From NCBI GenBank assembly GCA_034717495.1, contig JAYELL010000108.1:1-64000 (forward strand): a stretch of DNA of 64,000 nt, given 5' to 3'. This DNA comes from Chloroflexota bacterium (GTDB lineage Bacteria; Chloroflexota; Anaerolineae; JAAEKA01). The translations under genes and the position numbers were made by a program. Below the pieces are notes generated by a model. That model searched no databases, was not told the DNA's origin, and saw only the letters and a list, made by a program, of their open reading frames with translations. This document shows positions 57,886 through 64,000 of the stretch, piece by piece; position 1 is the first letter of the stretch, and every line of letters starts with the position of its first letter.

Positions 57886-59247
57886 TCACTGCGCTTTCGT
57901 CGCATAGGGCTGCATGCGCCCCCACAACCGCCTGGGCAACAGGCCCTGGATACGCACCCCTTCCCCGGTATGCTCTTCCTCCTGGATCAATCCGTGGGTA
58001 TGCCACAGGCTGACAAGATCTCCTACGCTATAAGGGATGAGTACCTCAACTGGCAATAGATTTCGATTGAGTACTTGCTCGATCCGTTCCAGCAGTTCCT
58101 CCATTCCCCACCCTGCCGCGGCGGAGATTGGTATCGCGTCCGGGAATTGGTCTCCCAGGGACTCTCGTACGTCATCTGGATCTCTCAGTAAATCGATCTT
58201 ATTCAGGGCAGTGATCAGCGGTTTGTCGGTAATGCCAATGTCTCGTAGCACCTCCCCAACTGTCAGTGCCTGTTGCAATGCATTCGGGTGTGTTATGTCA
58301 ACAATATGGAGCAGCAGGTCCGACTCGGCGATTTCCTCCAGGGTTGCCCGAAAGGCAGCGACAAGCGTCGTTGGCAGCTTCTGAATGAATCCGACTGTAT
58401 CACTGACCAGCGTCTCTCTCCCACTGGGCAACGCGATCCGGCGGGTAGTCGGATCAAGCGTCGCGAAGAGTATGTCCTCGGCCAGCACTCCTGCCCCGTC
58501 GCCCTGAGGACTGGCGACTCGAGTCAGGGTGTTGATCAAGGTGCTTTTTCCTGCATTGGTATACCCCACCAGGGAAACAGTATTTAGGGACGCGCTTCGT
58601 CGTCGCTGCCGGTGGCGTTCTCGATGGCTGCGCACATCCTCCAGCTCTCGCTTCAAATGTGCAATTCGTCGCCCGATCTCGCGGCGGTCAACCTCCATCT
58701 GGGTTTCGCCAGGCCCTCTCAGCCCCACCCCCCCTGCCCCACCGCGTGCCGAGCCACCACCGGCCTGCCGGGCAAGGTGGGTCCAGGCACGGGTTAGTCG
58801 CGGCAGCCTATACTCGTACTGCGCCAACTCGACCTGCAAAGCACCGTCGCGCGTCTTGGCGTGCCTGGCGAAAATATCGAGGATGAGGGCGGTGCGATCC
58901 AATACCTTCACATCCTCATCGCCGATAGCCTTTTCGATCTCACGCTGCTGTCGGGGGCTGAGTTCCTCATCGAACAACACTGCGGTGGCACCCAGAGTCG
59001 TACGCATGTCCAGCAACTCTTCCAACTTGCCGCTGCCGATGAGTGTGGCCGGATTTGGCCTGGCGATTCGTTGATAGGTTTGCCCAAGCACCCGAATCCC
59101 GGCCGTTTCAGCCAGCTGCTCCAGCTCGGCCAGGGAGTCGGCCACGCCGAACATTCCCGGCGACGACTTGAACTCGATTCCGACTAATACAGCGGTTTCT
59201 TCGGGTTGGTCGGAATAGTAGTAGCGATCCGTTTCGTTTTGTGACAA
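57886..59247 (-). CDS. hflX: Ribosome-associated GTPase HflX
   Basis: 453 aa from TTG 59247; GGAG lies in the end of the upstream aminotransferase gene, whose stop is four bases away. The longer frame to 59499 overlaps that gene and is rejected. The N-terminal HflX domain (TLIGSGKLEEL, VLFDEELSPRQQREIE, DRTALILDIFARHAKTRDGALQVELAQ) leads into the Gly-rich linker GGGSARGGAGGVGLRGPGETQ. The G domain has P-loop GYTNAGKST at 228, DTVGFIQKLP and ALNKID. HflX splits stalled or hibernating 70S ribosomes after stress. This complements smpB-ssrA in the same window. Confidence 0.97.
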   Translation of the reverse strand: MSQNETDRYYYSDQPEETAVLVGIEFKSSPGMFGVADSLAELEQLAETAGIRVLGQTYQRIARPNPATLIGSGKLEELLDMRTTLGATAVLFDEELSPRQQREIEKAIGDEDVKVLDRTALILDIFARHAKTRDGALQVELAQYEYRLPRLTRAWTHLARQAGGGSARGGAGGVGLRGPGETQMEVDRREIGRRIAHLKRELEDVRSHRERHRQRRRSASLNTVSLVGYTNAGKSTLINTLTRVASPQGDGAGVLAEDILFATLDPTTRRIALPSGRETLVSDTVGFIQKLPTTLVAAFRATLEEIAESDLLLHIVDITHPNALQQALTVGEVLRDIGITDKPLITALNKIDLLRDPDDVRESLGDQFPDAIPISAAAGWGMEELLERIEQVLNRNLLPVEVLIPYSVGDLVSLWHTHGLIQEEEHTGEGVRIQGLLPRRLWGRMQPYATKAQ

Positions 59248-59251
59248 GTCT

Positions 59252-60412
59252 TTATAGCTCCAATGTTTGAAGGCGATCGAGTGCGGTCTCAATGGTATCA
59301 GTTTCCTGGCCCACACTGATGCGCACGTATCCCGAGCCACTGGGCCCATAGGCATCGCCTGGCGTGATGCTGACACCGGTCTCCATGAGCACCTTATCGG
59401 CGAATCCCCTGGACGTGTAACCGGGCGGCACTTTGCCCCAGATATACAGGCTTGCCTGGGGCGTCTCGGCTTCAAGCCCCATAGGACGGATGGTCTCAAG
59501 GATCATGTCCCGGCGTTTCTGGTATTCAGCATTACGGGCATCCATCCATGTCCGGTCATGGGCCAGGCCTACCGCGGCAGCATCCTGAATCGGGCGGAAA
59601 ATCCCACTGTCGATATTGCTTTTCGTCTGAAGCAGCGCAGCTACGGCAACGGGATTGCCCACTGCCATGCCTACACGCCAGCCAGCCATGTTGTGGCTCT
59701 TGCTCATGGAATTGAATTCCAGGGTCACGTCCTTTGCATCGGGTACCTCCAAGGCACTGTGGGGACGATGGCTTTCGAAGGATACCTCGGCATAAGGCAG
59801 ATCGGAGCAGAGCAGGATAGCATTCTCCCGGCAAAATGCCACGGCCTCTTCATAGAAAGAGAGGGGCGCAACAGCGCCAGTGGGATTATTGGGATAGCTT
59901 ATCCACATCAATCGGGCACGCGCTGCAACATCTTTCGGAATGGCTTTCAGATCAGGCAGCCAGCCCAATTCTGGCTCCAGCTTTGCGAAATATACCTCTG
60001 CGCCTGCCAGTTTGGCACCCATCTGGTAGGTTGGATATCCCGGATCGGGCACGATGGCGATGTCTCCCTCATCGAGCCAGGCCAGTGCGATGTTGGCCAG
60101 CCCTTCCTTTGACCCGAGCAAGGGCAAGATCTCCGAACCTGGATCCAGATAAACACCAAATCGATCCTGGTAGTAGTTTGCAATCGCCTGTTTAAGCGCT
60201 GGTGTACCCGCATAACCGGCATAACCATGTTTCTTCGGGTCCTGCAATGAACGCTCGAGCGCTTCAATGATGAAATCAGGCGGTGGCATGTCGGGCTGTC
60301 CTATGTCCAGTCGAATGACATCGAGGCCCTCGGACTGTAGTTTTCGCAAACGGGCACCGTGTGCTGCAAATACATACATGGGAACATTGTTGAGCCGTGC
60401 TGCTGGTTGCAT
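59252..60412 (-). CDS. Class I/II PLP aminotransferase (LL-DAP/aspartate aminotransferase-like)
   Basis: 386 aa; GGAG precedes the ATG. Fold type I features: RLDIGQPDMPPP, GYAGYAGTPALKQAI, YPNNPTGA (Asn contacts PLP), SDLPYAEVSFES (Asp/Tyr) and SMSKSHNMAGWR with the Schiff-base Lys. C-terminal VRISVGQETDTIETAL carries the substrate-carboxylate Arg. It is close to the DapL/aspartate/alanine aminotransferase branch; the donor and acceptor cannot be fixed from sequence. Sits 4 bp after the M28-like gene and 4 bp before hflX in one tight transcription unit. Confidence 0.9.
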   Translation of the reverse strand: MQPAARLNNVPMYVFAAHGARLRKLQSEGLDVIRLDIGQPDMPPPDFIIEALERSLQDPKKHGYAGYAGTPALKQAIANYYQDRFGVYLDPGSEILPLLGSKEGLANIALAWLDEGDIAIVPDPGYPTYQMGAKLAGAEVYFAKLEPELGWLPDLKAIPKDVAARARLMWISYPNNPTGAVAPLSFYEEAVAFCRENAILLCSDLPYAEVSFESHRPHSALEVPDAKDVTLEFNSMSKSHNMAGWRVGMAVGNPVAVAALLQTKSNIDSGIFRPIQDAAAVGLAHDRTWMDARNAEYQKRRDMILETIRPMGLEAETPQASLYIWGKVPPGYTSRGFADKVLMETGVSITPGDAYGPSGSGYVRISVGQETDTIETALDRLQTLEL

Positions 60413-60416
60413 TATT

Positions 60417-61433
60417 TTAATTCTCCAAGTATTCCTGTAGGACCCGCCCTACCCGGTCGAGGCTGGAGGCTCGGATCTTGTCGGTGGTATCCTGGCTTGT
60501 TCTCAGGAAGGTGTAGTCGGCATCGACGATATTGGCTGCGGGGATGTCGCGACTTCGGAAGTCGAAGACACCATTGTCGAAACTGGGCTCCGTCTCGGGG
60601 ACGAACCATCGGGAATAACCTAAACGCTCTCCGATGTCCCAGAGTTCCCTGCTTAGATCGGGGTCCGAATTCCCGTCGATCAAGAGAAGCTGGTCTGCAT
60701 CGCCCGCCAAATCGATCAATACTACGGCGTCAGGTTCGGTGGAAAGGTTCTGGGCAAGGAAGGTTGCGCCAGCCGAGATCGGTTCACCTGTAAGGCCGCG
60801 GGGATCGTAATGGCCGTCGAGGAAAGCCAACCACACTTCGCTGTTGAGACTATCCTGGTCCATGATTCGGGCGAGCTCCAGCAGGACTGCCGTACCGCTG
60901 CCTCCATCGTTGGCTCCTGGTACCGGCGAGTCCCGATTTTCGATTCCCGGGTCCAGATCGGCAACCGGGCTGGTGTCGTAGTGGCTGGCAATGATCACAA
61001 GGCCTGCGTTTCCGGAACCGGTCTTGGCGATGAGGTTCTTCATTGGGATTCCACCCAAGTCGAAAGGGCTTTCTTCAACCAACCAACCGGAACGATTTAG
61101 TTCGTCGACGATAAGCTCCGAAACGGCCTTGTGCCCGCTGGTTCCGACCGCCCTGGGTCCCAGAGCAACCTGGGATCCTACGTAGCCTTGTGCGATCGTG
61201 CCATCGAAGAAACGCCTGGCTGGCGTTGCCCCGTCCGGGGTCTCGGAGGGGGATTCAAGGCTGTCGACCGCGCTCATAGTGGGCACTCCGGCAGGTTCCG
61301 GTGCAGCCTTGGGTAACAAGGCAATGACTGTGCGCCCTGCCCAATACAGGGCCAGCACCAATATGCCGAGCAGCAACAGTTCCAGCCAATTGTTTTGCAG
61401 CCATCTTGTGATGGATGGTCGATCGTTTTGCAT
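60417..61433 (-). CDS. Membrane-anchored M28/glutaminyl-cyclase-like protein with degenerate metal site
   Basis: 338 aa from the ATG at 61433; a TTG at 61463 overlaps the der stop codon. One transmembrane helix at about 18-40, then an extracytoplasmic M28 fold. The first ligands are present (SHYDTSPVAD, PGANDGGSG). The block that normally reads DGEE is FLDGHYDPRG, so the general-base Glu and the Glu ligand are replaced. The block that normally reads HTxxDT is LRTSQDTTDKI, with Arg for the ligand His. LIDLAG keeps the Asp. It may be a non-catalytic binding protein or use altered chemistry. Co-transcribed with der, the aminotransferase and hflX. Confidence 0.8.
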   Translation of the reverse strand: MQNDRPSITRWLQNNWLELLLLGILVLALYWAGRTVIALLPKAAPEPAGVPTMSAVDSLESPSETPDGATPARRFFDGTIAQGYVGSQVALGPRAVGTSGHKAVSELIVDELNRSGWLVEESPFDLGGIPMKNLIAKTGSGNAGLVIIASHYDTSPVADLDPGIENRDSPVPGANDGGSGTAVLLELARIMDQDSLNSEVWLAFLDGHYDPRGLTGEPISAGATFLAQNLSTEPDAVVLIDLAGDADQLLLIDGNSDPDLSRELWDIGERLGYSRWFVPETEPSFDNGVFDFRSRDIPAANIVDADYTFLRTSQDTTDKIRASSLDRVGRVLQEYLEN

Positions 61434-61459
61434 GCCGGGAGTTTGCCTTCTATATCGTT

Positions 61460-62824
61460 TCAATTCTCGCTTCGTTTGCGGAACACCAGTTTGATGGGCG
61501 TGCCCAGGAAGGGATAATGTGCCCTGATCTGGTTCTCCAGATAGCGTCTGTAGGTGAAGTGAACCAGTTCTGTGTCGTTTACGAATATGGCAAAGACCGG
61601 TGGTGCCACGTCGGCCTGGGTCGCATAATAGATTTTCAACTGGCGGCCCGTTTTACTGGGCAGGCGGTGGCGATCAACCGCCCGCCTGATGACACGATTG
61701 ACCTCAGACGTGGGGAGCCGAACATGCCGTTCAGCTTGAATCTTCTGCGCCACCCCGATGACTTTGTGAACCCGTTGCCGCGTAAGCGCTGAAATAAACA
61801 ATAAGGGAACCCAGTCAATGAACTTGAAGTCAGCCCGAATACGCTGGGTAAACTCGTGCATGGTGTAAGTGTCTTTGACAACCAGGTCCCACTTGTTGAC
61901 CAGTACCATCACTCCTTTCCACTCGTCAAGGGCATAGCTGGCGATGTGAGCATCCTGGGCCGTTACCCCCTCGCTGGCATCGATCATCAGCGCCACGACA
62001 TCCGCTTTTTGAACCGCCCGCAAGGCACGCATAACACTGTATTTTTCGATTCCCCGTTCAACCCGACCGCGGCGGCGGATTCCAGCAGTGTCGATTAGCA
62101 CGACTGGTTCATTTTCCCACAGGAGGCGCATGTCAATGGCATCCCGTGTTGTTCCTGGTACACTGCTGACGATCGAGCGCTCCTGGCCGATAAGCGCGTT
62201 CAGCAGCGACGATTTGCCTACATTGGGTCGACCGATGATGGCAATTTTCAAAGCGTCATCTTCCGGGTCCTGTTCTATTTCGGGAAGACGCTTGACAACC
62301 ACATCCAGAAGATCCCCTGTGCCTGTTCCATGGAATGCTGAGACGGGAAAGGGTTCGCCCAAGCCAAGTTCGTAGAATTCCAGCGCTGCCAATCGACGCG
62401 CCTCATTATCTGCTTTGTTGGCTGCCAGCACAACCGGTTTTTCGGTGCGACGCAAGACGTCGGCCACATCTGTGTCGCCCGCGGTGATACCATCCCGGGC
62501 ATCTACCATAAAGACAATGACGTCTGCCTCCTCGATTGCAACCTGGGCCTGCTCACGGATTTCACGCCGGAAATCGGCCGATGCCACACCGAGCGGAGCA
62601 ATACCGCGGCGGGCACCTGCATCCACTCCCTCGGTCAACTCGATTCCTCCTGTATCTACAAGCGTAAATGGCACTGAGGTCCATTCGGCATCGGCATACA
62701 GCCGGTCACGAGTTGTGCCGGGAAGGTCCTCGACAATAGCCAGGCGTTTTCCGGCGATGCGGTTGAATAAGGTACTTTTTCCGACGTTCGGTCGGCCTAC
62801 TAGCGCTACAATTGGAAGTGGCAT
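61460..62824 (-). CDS. der: Ribosome-assembly GTPase Der (EngA)
   Basis: 454 aa, standard length. Two tandem G domains: P-loop GRPNVGKSTLFN at about 9-20 with DLPGTTRD and DTGGIEL, then GRPNVGKSSLLN near 190 with SSVPGTTRDAID, DTAGIRRRG and NKWD. A C-terminal KH-like domain ends in GTPIKLVFRKR. Der is needed for 50S subunit maturation. First cluster gene after the YbbR-domain gene, 36 bp downstream of it. Confidence 0.98.
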   Translation of the reverse strand: MPLPIVALVGRPNVGKSTLFNRIAGKRLAIVEDLPGTTRDRLYADAEWTSVPFTLVDTGGIELTEGVDAGARRGIAPLGVASADFRREIREQAQVAIEEADVIVFMVDARDGITAGDTDVADVLRRTEKPVVLAANKADNEARRLAALEFYELGLGEPFPVSAFHGTGTGDLLDVVVKRLPEIEQDPEDDALKIAIIGRPNVGKSSLLNALIGQERSIVSSVPGTTRDAIDMRLLWENEPVVLIDTAGIRRRGRVERGIEKYSVMRALRAVQKADVVALMIDASEGVTAQDAHIASYALDEWKGVMVLVNKWDLVVKDTYTMHEFTQRIRADFKFIDWVPLLFISALTRQRVHKVIGVAQKIQAERHVRLPTSEVNRVIRRAVDRHRLPSKTGRQLKIYYATQADVAPPVFAIFVNDTELVHFTYRRYLENQIRAHYPFLGTPIKLVFRKRSEN

Positions 62825-62860
62825 TGATTTGATCGATTCTAGATGAGCACTTCACCATTT

Positions 62861-64000
62861 TTAGTTGCCTGGCTTGCCAGGCGTTGAACTTGGCGTCACA
62901 GGCAAAGGCGAAGTGGTGGCAATCACGGTTTGGGTCGCAGCAAGCGGAAACGACAACTCCTCGGTAACAATCTCGGAGATCTGAATCTCTATGGTCTGCG
63001 GAAGTAGGCTGGTAACAGTGACATTGTCCTGGACAACGGGCGTAAGGGCGACGGAGTGCAACCCTGGCCCCAGATCTATCAGATCAATAATGACTGCAAC
63101 GAGGCCAGGTTCCATCGCCTCAAGTATCGACACTGGTCCGCGAACGATGAGATCCACTGTGTCGATTGGCAAAGTCCGCGTCAACCCGGGGCCGAGGCCC
63201 TGGATCGTGGGAACAACTTGCATGGTTCGGCTGGTGATAATCGGGTCCACCTGGATGCGCACTCCTACCCCGGGAACACCTACGACGGCCAGCGATTCTG
63301 GCAACTGCAAGGCCAGCTGAGCAGCTACATCCTCGGTCGCATTGGCGATATCAATCGGCATGGTTTCTACAAAGCCGGGAAGTTCTTCGAAGGCATCCGG
63401 GCTTCCTCGCAGCGTTACCAGGCTCGGATCGACGACGATCCCGGTAACCTGGTAACCCGGAGCCACTGATCCCGTATAGGGCACCCGGACACTGAAGTCG
63501 CGATACCCGGGCCGCTGATCGATTGTTACCTTCACCTGAACCGAGCGGGGGTCGATCTGGGTGCCCGCGATAACGGGTTCATTTCGCTGATTACGCAACG
63601 AGACGGGCTGCTGGCGGGTCAGGTCTTCTCGGGCACCGGCGATAGCAACCTCGACTACGGCTCGCTCAACTTCCTGCACCTCGCTTGGCGTGCCGGTTAT
63701 CAGAACTTCGGTAGGAGTCACCATGCTTGTGAGCCATTCATAGCCAAAAACCGGAGTGCCCAGCACGTCTACTTCAACTGGTATGCTCAACGTCACTATT
63801 TCCTCGAGATTGATGACCAGGCTGTTCGGTTTGATGTCGAGGATCTCGACGTCCCCGCCAGGATAACCGGCCACCAACTCGACGCTGTGACGTCCAGCGT
63901 TCAGGTTGGTCAGGTCGGCAATGACCTGAAAATCCTCAGCCCGCAGTTTCTCGTCCCATACCTGACGAGGTGCGCGAACGGTCAGGACCACCTCATCGAG
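62861..64000 (-). CDS. YbbR-domain protein, CdaR-like (5' end beyond window)
   Basis: 380 codons present; the N-terminus lies to the right of the window, and the in-frame GTG at 63991 is internal. At least three YbbR repeats are visible, with the pattern ..ADLTNLNAGRHSVELV.., ..VTIDQRPGYRDFSVRVPYTGSVAPGYQVTGIVVDPSLVTLRGSP, and ..VDLIVRGPVSILEAMEPGLVAVIIDLIDLGPGLHSVALTPVV. CdaR-type proteins sit outside the membrane, anchored by one helix, and modulate the diadenylate cyclase CdaA encoded beside them in many bacteria. A Thr/Pro-rich C-terminal tail ends the protein. Whether cdaA lies to the right cannot be seen. Confidence 0.85.
   Translation of the reverse strand, partial: LDEVVLTVRAPRQVWDEKLRAEDFQVIADLTNLNAGRHSVELVAGYPGGDVEILDIKPNSLVINLEEIVTLSIPVEVDVLGTPVFGYEWLTSMVTPTEVLITGTPSEVQEVERAVVEVAIAGAREDLTRQQPVSLRNQRNEPVIAGTQIDPRSVQVKVTIDQRPGYRDFSVRVPYTGSVAPGYQVTGIVVDPSLVTLRGSPDAFEELPGFVETMPIDIANATEDVAAQLALQLPESLAVVGVPGVGVRIQVDPIITSRTMQVVPTIQGLGPGLTRTLPIDTVDLIVRGPVSILEAMEPGLVAVIIDLIDLGPGLHSVALTPVVQDNVTVTSLLPQTIEIQISEIVTEELSFPLAATQTVIATTSPLPVTPSSTPGKPGN

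Noticed and set aside
59248-59499. Extended HflX N-terminus
   Set aside because: It overlaps the upstream aminotransferase in another frame and shows no HflX homology; TTG 59247 has a GGAG at proper distance.

Overview
The window is a gene-dense, moderately high-GC bacterial chromosome segment. About 44 protein genes and one RNA gene can be supported. No rRNA, tRNA, CRISPR array, transposase, integrase or prophage was found. Gene content suggests a member of the Chloroflexota (Anaerolineae/Caldilineae-like). The pointers are a membrane-anchored 'baseplate J/gp47-like' protein inside an alaS-ruvX-mltG cluster, large Pro-rich SH3-repeat wall proteins, lipoproteins with a Gly/Ser/acidic linker, a GtrA/O-antigen-ligase cluster and a VKOR-DsbA pair. 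This assignment is an inference from gene families, not from a marker-gene tree. Promoters look like ordinary sigma-70 sites (TTGACA-17-TATAAT type), and GTG/TTG starts are common.

Layout. 1-4857 (-): two adjacent metallopeptidases, M36/fungalysin-like then M28, sharing a long C-terminal module; the M28 gene runs off the left edge. 5098-14104 (+): alaS, a baseplate-J-like membrane protein, ruvX, mltG, a Leu/Ile/Val-type binding lipoprotein and a GT4 glycosyltransferase. 14215-18581 (-): lipoprotein, large polytopic membrane protein, cyclodeaminase-family protein. 18753-26460 (+): hsp20-lon, an unknown protein, an MTA/SAH-deaminase-like amidohydrolase and a second-type EF-G. 26465-28102 (-): GAF sensor histidine kinase. 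28180-30886 (+): APC permease fused to two universal-stress domains. 30921-34913 (-): a 1330-aa protein with a glycosidase-like domain, seven SH3-like repeats and an M23 peptidase. 35203-42225 (+): a secreted protein and a peptide ABC transporter whose two ATPases are fused. 42232-47248: a small SH3 protein (-), a phosphoesterase (+) and a polysaccharide/glycan cluster (-). 47377-48751 (+): DsbA-like and VKOR. 48797-54324 (-): mtnP, an inositol-phosphatase-family protein, tmRNA, smpB and two S41 proteases. 54637-57845 (+): TlpA-like and a beta-helix protein. 57886-64000 (-): hflX, an aminotransferase, a degenerate M28-like protein, der and a partial YbbR/CdaR gene.

How the parts fit. Protein quality control is well represented: hsp20-lon, two S41 proteases, smpB-ssrA. 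Envelope and wall work is also prominent: mltG, the GH/SH3/M23 protein, the glycan cluster, the YbbR-domain protein. Oxidative folding outside the cell (VKOR/DsbA, TlpA) and methylthioadenosine/nucleoside salvage (mtnP plus an MTA/SAH-deaminase-like enzyme) are both covered.

The least expected signals are: (i) several large hydrolases of extracellular type that lack any signal peptide, two of them sharing a C-terminal module that ends in a Cys-rich, Ada-like tail; (ii) an octamer-repeat inverted element between ruvX and mltG; (iii) several strong promoters with a stem-loop starting right at the predicted transcript 5' end; (iv) two genes whose promoters imply leaderless mRNAs; (v) a tmRNA whose 22-residue tag ends in LALAV.
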